64,000 nucleotides of DNA from Sepioteuthis lessoniana (GCA_963585895.1 OY757921.1:84308939-84372938); one strand, 5' to 3'. Positions 52,915 through 63,845 are shown, numbered from the stretch's first letter. Notes: generated from the letters alone by a model not told the origin. A program made the numbers and translations.

Positions 52915-53667
52915 CCTGGCTGAATGAAACGTTTTGCAATATTTTGGCAAAGTGCATCCCAGTTCAAATGCTCCTGATGCATTTGCTGACGCCGTGAAAG
53001 GAACCAACCACACTGTACAGCGAGATTCCGTGATCGCCTGATACTCTCCGACTGTTATTTTCAGAATTTACCACGGCGGGTACGTTCTACGGATTTAATT
53101 GCCTCGGTCACTTGATACACGTGTCGTAAAATCGCACGTACAATGATATTACAAAACTTTTGATTCATCCGAGAATTTATTTTGTTTTAAAACGTATTTC
53201 TAGTATACCGATATATTCAACCACTTCCTCCACACACCCACACACTAATCTCAACAAACCTACAAACCCTTTCGCAAATCAGACTCTTTAGAATAAATCA
53301 GAATTTAGTCGATTTAGAATGAAAGTAAAACAGTGGCAAAACCTTGTGTGCAACATCCCACAAAACATTTCACAAACTTTGTCTTCCTTCTAAAATCAAG
53401 ATTAAACATAGGATACACCCAAGAGGTACCCTCTTGTGGCATGAAAAGTAATCAAATTTGGCACTTTTTTTCCTGACTTATAATCTTTAGCTTGTTGGGA
53501 ACACAGTCTCTCCAACAAAAATAAAATTTCCCATCTCATCCGCTCAAAAGTTGTGGGCTTAAGCTGCAACGTTGTTCGATGCAGAGGGGTTGAATCATAT
53601 GACTAATATCCTCAACCTTGTTGAGGTTTGTCTGATACACATAGATGTCGAGTGATATCTTCCTCTG
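52915..53667. other. Unassigned region
   Basis: About 750 bp of single-copy-looking sequence. No domain or family recognised. Confidence 0.4.
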
Positions 53668-53679
53668 AGAAGTTTATAT

Positions 53680-53971
53680 ATATATTTACCAACCCCTCCG
53701 CTCGGGCAGGATATGATACAAGGTCAATTTTTAAGCGGAGTTTAACAGGTTTCAATTCAGAGTTTTCCTTCTCCTAGACTAGTTGCCTCACCAAGGCTGA
53801 AATACCTAATCTGCCCTACTATTTACCGATAGCGGGAGGGAGAATAATTGGATTCATACCTTTTCCAAGGGTATTAGTGCTATGTGAAATGCAATCAGTC
53901 TCGTCTAGGATTTGAACTCGTGTCACCGTGTCCATTTCCTACGATGATAACCATTACACCTCGAGCACCTT
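53680..53971 (-). mobile_element. SINE family B, complete, with target-site duplication
   Basis: 292 bp minus strand, flanked by the 12-bp repeat 'agaagtttatat' (53668-53679 and 53972-53983). Head, B-box complement 'ggatttgaactcg' and tail 'gcaggatatgatacaaggtc' are all intact. Confidence 0.92.
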
Positions 53972-54043
53972 AGAAGTTTATATTTGTTGTTTCAGCAATA
54001 TAGTTACATATTAACCTCTGACAGAGCTCGATATTCTAGCTGT

Positions 54044-54488
54044 GTAAACAATGTGATTGCAGGGGGAACCTGTGTAAATAAGCGGAAGCATGTCACGTGG
54101 TTTACAACCGGGATATGTGGGCATTGTGAAATTAAATTTACCCGGCCCAGAGCAGATTCGAGAATCTTGCAAGTGTCAGTTTTCAAACTGGAGTCTTGGG
54201 TCTAGATAAGGTCAGTCACGGAGAATGGCTACTTGGCGCCTGGTGAGGCAACAGACCACTGTGGCCTCTGGCCGGTAAATAAAAGAGGCATAGATGTAAG
54301 GTCCTGAAGATAGCACAGCGTGGTAGGGTCAAGAGAAGAAGTTATAGGTCTATATGGCAGTCAGCCTTCGCCTTCCTGTTTCTCATACATATACATCTGC
54401 TACGAGCCGATCCAAAAATAAAGGGTGAGAAAGGCTTATGGTCATTCTTCCTCTATTCCTATTAATCATTAATCACGCCTATACAACA
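54044..54488 (+). mobile_element. Putative solo LTR, plus strand
   Basis: Contains 'cctgtgtaaataagcggaag' in common with 31896-32284 and ends 'gcctatacaaca'. 'aataaa' lies at about 54416. The 5' limit is uncertain (TG at 54041-54053). Related but diverged. Confidence 0.5.
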
Positions 54489-55390
54489 ATGTTTATAGGA
54501 TTTTGTAATCTAATAATTTGACCAATTATCGTCTATATGATCTCAAATCTGAATTGCATTTGTAAAAATAAAGAAATTTTTTATGCTTAATGGTTCAACG
54601 CCTTTTATTTTTAAGACAATGTCATTTCTGTATCCCCAAAAAGTTGAAACAATGCAATATTCTATGTTTAATGTTTTTTTTTGTTGCTTTTTTTCTTTTT
54701 AGATGTAGAAATGCCATTTGGAAAAGAAATGGTGTTTAAAGATTTAACTTAGAATTTTGTTTTTGCAGTTAAAATTTTAAAACTTTTGAAGAAAATTGAC
54801 GTTATAAGATAATCAAATTATGACGATTTTTCTGATACACACTATATAAAAAATAATATCACTTTAAAAAAAAATCCTGTATTATTAGTGCAGATCAAGG
54901 AAGAAAGGAAAGTTGCTTTTTGTGGGAGTGTCATGCTGTCACTTTCTTTCTGGATAGCGATCGAAAGTCAGGAAATGGTTGATTTTACAGGAATGACCAA
55001 AAGAAGCAGACGAACACCTATCTCAGATTTATATTTCCACTTTCATTTATGCATTTTAGATTTCCATGTTCCATCTGTATAACGGACTATGTGTCTAGAC
55101 CATCACTTCGGAGAGGAGAAGAAACTCTTTCAAAAAAAAGCGTATAAAATTTAGAACTCTGTAAAAATCAACTCTTCAAAACTTTAAAGTTACTTTGACT
55201 CTACTTCTATATTCTATCATATGACATCTATCAACCAACCAAAGTTCAGTTTTCAACAAAACCCTAGAGAAAGATCTATGACCTACTGTCTGTTAGTCAC
55301 ACTAAAAATAGTCCAAAGGATCAAATTCTCTGTCAAAGTTCAGAACAATGAAAGTTATAATTTAACACACACTTAAAGGAGCTATGTTAT
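54489..55390. other. Unassigned AT-rich region
   Basis: About 900 bp with T and A runs and frames under 70 codons. Nothing recognised. Confidence 0.4.
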
Positions 55391-55674
55391 TGTTGTATCG
55401 TTGTAAGGAACCGATACACAGTGAAACACAGTTAATTATTTAATTTATTTAAGTAGTAGAGTTCGACTAGTATTATAAGTCTCTCGCTGTAGGTGTCACG
55501 ACTGAAGTTGATCTTTTATTGACCGACATTCTTCAGAGCGCTTCTGTCTCTACTTCTGCTTCTCGAGACTCAGCGTCTTTTATACTTCCGCCATACCGGA
55601 AGTAACGTAGTACGAGCCACCATATAGCAGTTATGTTCAGATATATAAGTGGTCTCTGTTGTTGTGGACTCACA
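55391..55674 (-). mobile_element. Putative solo LTR with TATA box and polyadenylation signal
   Basis: The minus strand begins TGTGAGTCCACAAC and ends CGATACAACA (284 bp). It carries 'tataaaagacgct' and further on 'caataaaagatc', the expected order for an LTR promoter and polyA signal. I saw no flanking duplication. Confidence 0.65.
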
Positions 55675-55747
55675 ATAGCATGCTCTTTACAGTTTTTGTA
55701 CATTAGAATGAATCATGGCAGCCAACCTGTTAATCACAGCTTTCACT

Positions 55748-56290
55748 TGCCCAGTCGGTTACTGGCTGTAGAATAGACCGATTGCATTTCTACACATGGA
55801 TAAGACATCCCGACGAATGGCTGGGATATGACAATAAACAGTCTGATGGTAAGGTTGCAGTAATGCAGGAGCTTTGGCGAATGTAGAACACTCTTTCATT
55901 GCCAGCGCTCCAAGGTCCACTCTGGAGTAGTAGCACCAGATAACGTCCTATCTATGGGTAAAATAGACCTAAACTGCGTACTTTTGCTAAACTGAATTGT
56001 TTGAATTAGAACAGTTTTTGACATTGAAACTTTACTCCGCGAAACTGAATTGTTCGAAATAGAACTGTTTTGACATTTATCTGTGTAAACAAAAAACTAT
56101 ACTTATACTAATTGTTTGAATTAGACCTGTTTAACTAAACTGAAGAGCTTGAAATAGAAATATTTTTGACAACTAAACTGTAATTATGCTAAACTGAATT
56201 GTTTGATGTAGAACTGTTAATTTGTATAAAAATAGATTTGGCATTAAATAACTTACAAAGGTTGGTATGCTCTAAAACCCAAACAAACAA
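55748..56290 (+). mobile_element. Family D retroposon, complete, with target-site duplication (type copy)
   Basis: 543 bp flanked by 12-bp 'acagctttcact' at 55736-55747 and 56291-56302. The 5' end is 'tgcccagtcggttac' and the 3' end is 'ggcattaaataacttac' and 'atgctctaaaaccc' with an A/C-rich tail. This shows D is one transposed unit with its head 5' and the shared C/D tail 3'. There is no frame longer than about 40 codons and no convincing tRNA-like B-box in the head. Confidence 0.92.
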
Positions 56291-56302
56291 ACAGCTTTCA
56301 CT

Positions 56303-56536
56303 GCACTCAATGCTCTCTCGGGGTCTTGAGGCTCAATGACCTGCTCCTAGCAACATACGGGAAGATATTGCATCAAATATGTTTGCTATTGTTAGCATTT
56401 GATAATTGAAATTTCCTTCTTGAAATTTTAATAATAGGAGCGAATGCGAACGAAGAATTAATCAAATATAATCCAGTTTACATTCCTTGAATCAGATTTT
56501 TCAGTTTCAAAAATGCATAATTATTTTTCAAAGACA

Positions 56537-56567
<31 letters not shown>

Positions 56568-56590
56568 AGTTTGAATATGTTCTATGCAGT
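56303..56590. other. Unassigned sequence with (TA)n
   Basis: TA repeats at 56541-56567. Otherwise nothing recognised. Confidence 0.4.
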
Positions 56591-56596
56591 TTATAC

Positions 56597-56939
56597 ATGT
56601 AGAAGTCACTGCTCTTTCGTGCAGAATAAACAGAAATAACAACACCTACCATCACGTCGAGGCTTCTCTAAAATGTGATGGATTACGATCACAGCTGAGA
56701 CATAATTCACATTTTTATATATTCAACTAAATATAGCCCAATACCTTGGACGATGAAACAATTAATAAGCGAGTGGCGCATGCTGACGTCAAAGGTTCGA
56801 TCCATACTGGTTTGCCCAACAACTGTTTTCAACTGATTTATACTCTTCTAACGGGAGATGATTTGGTATGGTCGATTTGGTAGGTGTTGTTATTCTTGTT
56901 TATTCTGCACGTTTGAGCTGTGACCTCTGCAATAGAGGC
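56597..56939. mobile_element. LTR-like segments in inverted arrangement
   Basis: The ~52-bp start of the LTR at 51318 ('tgtagaagtca' ... 'aataacaacacctacc') is present on the plus strand at 56597-56650 and on the minus strand at 56884-56939. Between them are about 235 bp. Either two truncated LTRs face each other or this is a foldback derivative. Confidence 0.6.
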
Positions 56940-57016
56940 ATCGTTTTATTGCAAATATATATCGGCGACTTATGGTGGAGTCGCCACTACGCCAAATAAC
57001 TTCATTATATATAGTG

Positions 57017-57241
57017 TGTCTCAAAACAGATGCAACTCATTAATATGATAATGATTTATTACTTAGACAAGCACAATGGCAATAATCCTGTAAAAAATGC
57101 ATCCTTTGATCCAGAGACATCAAATCAATGTTTTTTTCTTATTGTTATGGTATCAGCTTTCAGGATATGCAATTGTTTGTGCGTTTCTTGTTTCAGAAAT
57201 ACATTATTATCACATGAATGAGTTGCATCTGTTTTGAGACA
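57017..57241. mobile_element. MITE-like element with 25-bp perfect terminal inverted repeats
   Basis: 'tgtctcaaaacagatgcaac' plus 'tcatt' at 57017-57041 is perfectly inverted at 57217-57241. The interior is partly palindromic for a further 60 bp or so. 225 bp total. The predicted 63-codon frame inside is not credible. Confidence 0.82.
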
Positions 57242-57524
57242 GTTTTCAATGATTTAGTCTCCAAATAAGCAGTGACATAAAATGTGTTCGCCTCTCTTGT
57301 CCAAGGAATTATCGAGGATTAATAGTTATAGTATATTATTTTCAAATCTGGTTTGTCTTTGTTGGACGGTTTGTGATATAAAAAAATTAGTAGCCGTACA
57401 GCTGCCTAAGACGATCAAGAAAAATGTTTTATTCAACATAACTGTAGTCTAATTGATGTGAAGATTCTTTAGTGAACTAATACACGAAAATATAACTATG
57501 TCTGAATTCACAGCACGTGCACAT

Positions 57525-57556
57525 GCACACACATCGACACACCCACATACAAATAC

Positions 57557-57612
<56 letters not shown>
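57525..57612. repeat. (CA)n(TA)n(GT)n compound microsatellite
   Basis: CA-rich, TA, then a long pure GT tract. Confidence 0.95.
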
Positions 57613-57615
<3 letters not shown>

Positions 57616-58095
57616 AGGTATTAAACTGCATATATATGAATATGAAGTTAGATATACAAAGGACACCCCTCAGTGGAGTAGTCTAACTCACTCTGCCGGG
57701 GTTATCGTCTGGTTATTCTAAAGGTGAAGGTCAGATTAGGGGATGACACGAAGAGTAAAAACAGAAAGAAATCTCAAGTAGAATAAAACATCTGAAGACG
57801 AAAAATAAAATGCAACCATGTAGCTTGCCTTTGCCAACCAGCTGTTAAATTGAGAAAATGGCTGCAAAGGATTAGAGGCCAAACTATATCGGTTGCTTTT
57901 TCCCGCGAGCTTTCAGGAGGTAGCAGTGTTAAATTCTCTGCTGTACTTCTTGTGAAGTTGAGCTGTTGGTTTGTTGAAAGCCTAGAGGTGCAGGGCGATG
58001 GCTTCTTCTGATGTGTCGTGTTCTTCGAAAATATCCAGTTACGGCCTAAAAAATACAGAGGATGTAAAAAGTCTGTATCTATCACCAAGTTTGCT
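57613..58095. other. Unassigned region
   Basis: Carries the start of a 120-codon minus-strand frame (57774-58136) that runs into a D copy. No domain recognised, so I do not call it. Confidence 0.4.
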
Positions 58096-58096
58096 G

Positions 58097-58515
58097 GGCT
58101 GTACAATACGGCATCTTCATCTCTGTAGAGGAGCAAGACCCTACTCTGTAAGTTTCCTTGGTATGACTCTCAACTGCATATCATTATGAGGTTCCAGTCC
58201 TGGAGGTTAAAGGAATGTGGAGCAACTTCTTTGTCATTACGCCATTATCCACTCTAACCTGGATTTTTAGTATCTTTTAGGACCCACTCTATATGCCAAA
58301 TAGAACAGTTCAATCACTTGCGAAATATTATTACAAGTTATTTGAAAACAGCAGTACTTGACAACATTTAACAGTGTGCAAACAAATGGTTATTTTTTTT
58401 AGAATTATTAATATTAAAAAAACCTTAAACAATTTGTGTGCAAACAAATGAGCTCTAAAAATTTATTTAAAAAAAAGTTACCAAAAACTATTTGCTAACA
58501 AATCATATATATATA
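58097..58515 (+). mobile_element. Family D, diverged
   Basis: 'gctgggctgtacaatacgg', 'ctctgtagaggagcaagacc', 'aggttccagtcctggagg', then D2 middle to 'accaaaaactatttgc'. Confidence 0.7.
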
Positions 58516-58806
58516 CCAATCCCTTAACACGAGAAGAGTGAGACACAAGGTCCATTTTTTATGTTAGGTTTAACAGGTTTGAATTCAGAACTTTACTTTT
58601 CCTAGACCAGTAACCATACTAATGTTAAAAATCCTTGTCTGCCCTATTATTTACGCATCGCAGGAGAGAGTAGAGTCGGATTCATAACTTTTCCAAAAGT
58701 ATTAGTGATATGTGAATTGCAGACAATCTCGTCCAAAATTTGAACTCGGTGCTCTGTCTCCATTTTCTACGATAGTAACTATTATACCACAAATGCCTCC
58801 TCAACG
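58516..58806 (-). mobile_element. SINE family B, near complete, diverged
   Basis: 3' end 'gagacacaaggtccatttt' at the left, middle 'tatttacgcatcgcagg', head 'ctattataccacaaatgcc'. Confidence 0.8.
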
Positions 58807-58935
58807 TGTATATATATATATATTGTATTGGTTTATGGTTATCCCTAGCTCACTTGGTGAGGTAATGGTTTACCAAATTTTGCAGTATTACCAAATAGTG
58901 CTCAATATCAATGATGGAACTTTTATATATATATA

Positions 58936-59187
58936 TAAGTAAAGTTAGCGGCCTTAGTCAAGGGCGACCCGAAGGCACTCTTTTCAATATCTACTTAACC
59001 GAAGTGAGGAGGAGGGCGCTACTCCTTTCCCTGTGTTGCTTCTACTTTACGCTTGATTCCTACTTTATGATATTGAGTATTAAGTACCATTTTTTAAAAA
59101 GTTTTTTTGTATTAAATAATCTGGGATTGAAACCAGGTCTCCCGGGCCATTGGCGAACACTTTACCCACGAGACCAATGGACTGATA
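58936..59187 (-). mobile_element. SINE family A, complete
   Basis: Minus strand from 'gttagcggccttagtcaag' to 'cgagaccaatggactgata'. B-box complement 'gggattgaaacc'. (TA)n on both sides. Confidence 0.85.
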
Positions 59188-59219
59188 TATATATATTCCA
59201 ACATATATTTATGTATGTA

Positions 59220-59320
59220 GCCGCCTTGAGCTACCAAAACTGTGTTATCACCCTGGTTGGCGGCTGATGAGGCTAGGGTATCGCACGGGCTTTCACACGT
59301 TGTATGATGAAAAAAAATAT
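59220..59320 (+). mobile_element. ~100-nt retroposed sequence of unknown origin
   Basis: An insert beginning GCCGCC and ending in 'gatgaaaaaaaatatg' sits between two copies of a ~30-bp sequence ('attccaacatatattta' core at 59195-59219 and 59330-59354). Inside, GCCGCC (59220-59225) can pair with GGCGGC (about 59259-59264). It matches none of the SINE families here. Confidence 0.6.
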
Positions 59321-59335
59321 GTATATATATATTCC

Positions 59336-59415
59336 AACATATATTTATATATGTAAGCAGGATTTGACATTTAATAACCCACAAGGGTTGATATGCCCTA
59401 AAAAACCAACCCAGC
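59336..59415 (+). repeat. C/D tail unit
   Basis: 'agcaggatttgacattta', 'aacccacaagggttgatatg' and 'aaaaaaccaacc'. Confidence 0.7.
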
Positions 59416-59759
59416 GTGACTCTTTCTATACGGAAATAAGAAAGCGAAAAAGATTTTTACGAGGAAATATACCGTTGCTCTTATTTCCTTTTCCCAAATC
59501 ATGGATAGTACTTGAGCTTAAACCGTTGTTGTCATGTCAGAAAACGTTGATCAGTTTCTTAGTATGTTTACGGGTGTCCCTCTGCAGTATTGCTCTCCTG
59601 CCGGCCAAATGTGTACATTCTATTCCCGTTGTTTCTGACGACCAACAATTTTAAAAGATTGTCATGTTTTATCTTTTTACACTTGTAGTTTGGCATGAAG
59701 GAAAAAAAAACCCTCGAGCAGATTCGTTGCAGACGAAGCTCCAGAGGCTAAGGTAAATA

Positions 59760-59870
59760 TATCTATCTATCTATCTCGCTCTGTCACCGACTTTTAGAAT
59801 ACAATTGCGTCCATCTTTCTTTTTTCTTACTTTCTTTCTTTCTTAATCTATCCATCTATCATTCATTCTG
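59760..59870. repeat. (TATC)n and pyrimidine-rich DNA
   Basis: TATC repeats at 59758-59777, then TTTC-rich sequence. Confidence 0.85.
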
Positions 59871-59872
59871 TC

Positions 59873-59996
59873 TATGAACCCCCTTATCTCCCCAACTACG
59901 GGCAAAATAATACCGCTAATTTTTTCCTACAACGACATCTTTGGTATTAATTAACACACAAAGTTTGATTGGCTATTAAAACAAAGAAACTGAAGC
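59873..59996 (+). mobile_element. SINE family C, 3' half
   Basis: 'tatgaacccccttatctccc', 'aactacgggcaaaataa', tail 'ggtattaattaacacac' to 'aaaacaaagaaac'. The head is replaced by TATC-like DNA. Confidence 0.75.
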
Positions 59997-60029
59997 ATAA
60001 ATCTATCTATCTATCTATCTATCTATCTT

Positions 60030-60600
60030 TGCCCTGTCGGCTGGGGCTGTAGAATACACCGACTGCTTCTCTGCAGAGGGGTAAGACCCCACCGCAACGA
60101 GTGTCCTGGATATGACACTAAACAATTTGATGGTGAGGTTCCAGCAATGCTGGAGCTTTGGGGAATGCGAAGTACCCTTTTATTGCCATTGCTCCCAGGT
60201 CCACTCTGGCCCAGAGTGGTAGCATCTGAAAGGGCCCTATCTATGGGTTAAATAGAAATAACAGAATACTTATGTAAACTGAATTGTTTGATTAAACTGA
60301 ATAGCTTGAAATAGAAATGTTTTGACACTTAAACTGTACTTACATTTAAACTGCGTGCTTATGCTTAACTGATGTATTTGAAATAGAACTGTTTTTCGAC
60401 ATTAAAACTGTATTTACACTTTACTGAATTGTTACATAGAACTGCTTGAATAGTTTGAAATAGAAATGTTTTTGACAATTAAACTGTGTACTTATGCTAA
60501 ACTGAATTGTTTTAAATGGAACAGATTATTTACATAAAAATTGATTTGGTGTTAAACAACCTAAAAAGGTTGATATGCCATAAAACCCAACAAATCAAAC
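60030..60600 (+). mobile_element. Family D retroposon, complete, inserted in (TATC)n
   Basis: 571 bp with the best-preserved hairpin head. GTCGG/CCGAC (60036-60040 / 60059-60063), CTCTGCAGAG (60069-60078), GGGGT/ACCCC (60078-60082 / 60086-60090), AGTGTC/GACACT (60100-60105 / 60114-60119), CCAGC/GCTGG (60141-60145 / 60149-60153) and CCACTCTGG/CCAGAGTGG (60201-60209 / 60211-60219). The D1 middle and the tail 'ggtgttaaacaacctaa' follow. TATC repeats on both sides act as the duplicated target. Confidence 0.9.

Positions 60601-60642
<42 letters not shown>
60601..60642. repeat. (TATC)n microsatellite
   Basis: Pure CTAT repeats after the D tail. Confidence 0.95.
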
Positions 60643-60643
<1 letters not shown>

Positions 60644-60710
60644 ATAGGGCGAGTCTCTGTGTTAATTTTATTGTCATGTTAATTGCCCTATGAGAGAGAA
60701 TGAAGACGAG

Positions 60711-60942
60711 CGGAATTTCCGTGATGTAATGGCTAAAGTACAAGACCGCGGCCGTATAGTACGTGTGTTCGAACTCCAGTCGTACAATTATGTTCACTTT
60801 CGCATCTGGGAAAACTAAGAACCTTATCCCTGAAACAATGGGTTACATTGTACCATAACTGTTTTTCTACAAGAATGGATTTGACATTAAATAACCCATC
60901 AAGATTGATATGCCATTAAACAAAGGAACCAGAAACCAATTA
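60711..60942 (+). mobile_element. SINE family C
   Basis: 'ttccgtgatgtaatggctaa' head, B-box 'gttcgaactcc', tail 'gacattaaataacccatc' to 'attaaacaaaggaacc'. Confidence 0.82.
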
Positions 60943-60974
60943 TATCGATCGATGTATTTATCTTGATGGATTCA

Positions 60975-60975
60975 A

Positions 60976-61023
<48 letters not shown>

Positions 61024-61167
61024 CTTCTCATTGCTATCGATCCATATATTGTGAACATCTATCAATCTATCTATCTAGATAGATATGCTCAGATGTATTT
61101 CTTAAAAAATATTATTCATATCTATCTGTTCACATATCTCTATCTCTGTCTCTGTCTCTCTCTCACC

Positions 61168-61225
<58 letters not shown>

Positions 61226-61227
61226 TG
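60975..61227. repeat. (TATC)n and (CA)n(TA)n microsatellites
   Basis: TATC at 60976-61024 and about 61060-61080, then CT, CA and TA repeats at 61138-61227. Confidence 0.9.
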
Positions 61228-62037
61228 TTCGGTTAGTATCAATAAAAAGATTTTTATCATTCATTTTTTGCGATTTTCGAAAATATTTTACCTTTGTAAT
61301 TGTTGTAATTCATCGATTCTTAAGAATTAATTTTTTGTACCATCTCCCGTTTTTCAGACTTAATTTAAGAGGAAAAATCCATATAAAAAACGCGTCTGTC
61401 CATAGTAAAAGAATATTTTATCCAAAAAATTCTTTTCTTTTAAAAAAAAAAAAAAGTTCTTTGTCTTACGAGCTTTCATTCGAAATAACATACCAGACAA
61501 AAAAGAATTCAATAAATCTAAGTTTATTCATAACCTATGATATAGATAAATATAAATACATATACCTTTAACAATATAACACAAAAGAACTGTCTGTCTG
61601 TCTCTTACACACATTGATATAGTTTGCAATAAGTAATAGATTTGTGTTGTTGTCTCTTGAAGTGTAGGAAATGACACACCATATATAAAACAGAGAAGTA
61701 TTTATATAATGAATGTTTACGCATAATATATATTACACATACATACATACATACACACACAAACATGTACATACACAGAGTTTGCATTGAGAAACGGATT
61801 TTGTTTTTTTGTCTCTTGTAGAGTAGGAACTGATGGAAAAGTATACATATATTAAATGTATATGTGAAATATATCACGCGCACGCTTACAAACACACACA
61901 CATATCTATCTATCTATCTATCTATCTATCTTCGTCTCAATTTGTTACTTATATTCTGAATCTACGTATTCAAAATCGATAAATGAAAGCATATATATCA
62001 TCAATAAGATAAATACACTTGAAAACCCATCCCCACA

Positions 62038-62089
<52 letters not shown>

Positions 62090-62226
62090 TATTCAAATTG
62101 AGAAATAGCTTTTGTTTTCTGTCGTAAATCACAACATATTTCATTTATAAAACGGAAAAGTACTAACATATATATATCAAAATATGTATACATTTTTTTA
62201 AACTAATATAATCAAACCCCTAATCG

Positions 62227-62268
<42 letters not shown>

Positions 62269-62640
62269 GATAAGAAAGATGCATAATAGAAAATAATATA
62301 AAGATGACTTTTGAACTTAATTTCTACTATATATTAGATGTGTACAAAGAATTTTAAGCATAATTTATTAAAATAATCAGCTTTCTACGTGTGTTTAGTC
62401 TTTAGTTTTCAATATACGAGTCTACTGGGAATTTCCGTTCACATCTAATTTAATATCTGAATTCGTTCAGTTAATATGCAAAATGGAAAGATCAGATTAT
62501 GCCTATACGACTGCAGCATAAGTGGCAACCAGACAGTGAGACATACACGTGATACACGAAAGCAAAGGAGATAGTTGGAAATACGTCGGTATTTTGATAG
62601 GTTTCACACATTATGAATGATATTTTCAAAACTTAATGTG
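61228..62640. other. Unassigned AT-rich region with microsatellites
   Basis: Contains (TATC)n at 61903-61930, (TA)n at 62038-62089 and (CT)n(TA)n at 62227-62268. The motif 'ttttgttttt.tgtctc' and 'taggaa.tga' recurs at about 61650 and 61800. No gene recognised. Confidence 0.5.
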
Positions 62641-62840
62641 GATTACTGAGGCAATATCAATTTTTAGTTGAAGAATAATTCTTCAGCTAATTTTAATTAA
62701 TTTTTAAGAATATTGAAAAATTGATTAAAGAAAGCTAAATCAAAACCATCTTTTCTTGTATAAAGCAATATTCTTAAAAATGAATTAAAATTAACAGGAA
62801 AATTATTCTTCTACTAAAAAGTGCTATTGCCTCAGTAATC
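62641..62840. mobile_element. Foldback/MITE-like element with ~75-bp inverted arms
   Basis: The arms 62641-62715 and 62766-62840 are inverted copies with a few indels. The outer ends 'gattactgaggcaata' and 'tattgcctcagtaatc' match perfectly, and the interior is AT-rich. 200 bp, no frame. Confidence 0.82.
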
Positions 62841-63083
62841 TGGTTTTTCTAAAGCCTTTCTTTATGTAAATCCAATTCTGGATATGCAATCTCTACCATA
62901 AAGCTTACATAATCCAGCAATTTTTGTTCCCTCGTTAGAAAGAGGTTTATAAATGCAAACTCGCCCAATAGACACAACTGTGGGTTTATTCTCTCCAGGG
63001 GTCTCTATGGACCGTCCACATGTAACGAAGAGTCTCGCAGATTGTGATTAGAGAAATCACAAATAATCGGATTCTCTGAACCC
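62841..63083. other. Unassigned sequence
   Basis: Nothing recognised. Confidence 0.35.
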
Positions 63084-63312
63084 TGCATCGTACGTAAAGT
63101 GGGCGATCAGAAGGCTTCCTTTTCAATAGCTACTACACCGAGGTGTCCGGGAGGGCGCTACTCCTTTCCCTGGATTGTTCCACATTATCCTTGATACGTA
63201 CCTTATATTACTGAGTGTTAAGCAAGGAAGTACCAAGTACCATTTTAAAAGTCTTTGTTATGACGCGACCTGGGATTGAACCCAGGTCTCCCGGATCATT
63301 GGTGAATACTCT
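63084..63312 (-). mobile_element. SINE family A, head-truncated
   Basis: Minus strand from 'agtgggcgatcagaaggc' to 'ccggatcattggtgaatact'. The last part of the tRNA-like head is missing. Confidence 0.82.
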
Positions 63313-63481
63313 GCCGTGATCAGGAAAATCATCCAACCGTAGACATGAAATCAAGTTTGGCTTTGCCGCTTGCCACCGAACTAATTCTGGTCAGATGAGG
63401 GTACAGTTATACTTCCTCGTGCTTGAAGGCACACTTAGCAGTTCCTATAAATATATACTATATTCTCGAGCATGACAATTT

Positions 63482-63727
63482 AGAGGTGTCCTCGTGGCGT
63501 AGTGGAAAACACAGTGGACTGTGATATAGTAGTAAAAGGGTTTGAACTCTAGTCGTGCTATTACGTTCATTTTAAGACTAATAACCTTGGTAAAGGTTCG
63601 AACCCCCTTATCCCCACCAGCTACGGGTTAAACAGAACCAATACTGTATTTCTACACGGATGGTTTTGGCATTAAATAAGCTAAAAAGGATATTATACCA
63701 TTAAACAAAGAAACCAAACAAAAATAA
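63482..63727 (+). mobile_element. SINE family C
   Basis: 'gaggtgtcctcgtggcgtag', B-box-like 'gtttgaactctag', middle 'cccaccagctacgggtta', tail 'ggcattaaataagctaa' to 'ttaaacaaagaaacc'. Confidence 0.85.
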
Positions 63728-63841
63728 ATTGCACTATCGCTTCAGCTCTGAGAACATTTAATTGTAAAACTGCTAATTGGTTAATTATGATTTTATTTGT
63801 ATTTCTTAAAATTAATTGAGGTATATACACTTACAAACACC

Positions 63842-63845
<4 letters not shown>

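Noticed and set aside
57774..58136. 120-codon minus-strand frame
   Set aside because: It overlaps a family D copy and has no recognisable domain. Likely chance.
59220..59320. Definite HDV-like ribozyme
   Set aside because: GCCGCC/GGCGGC pairing exists, but I could not build the remaining nested helices. Kept only as an open question.
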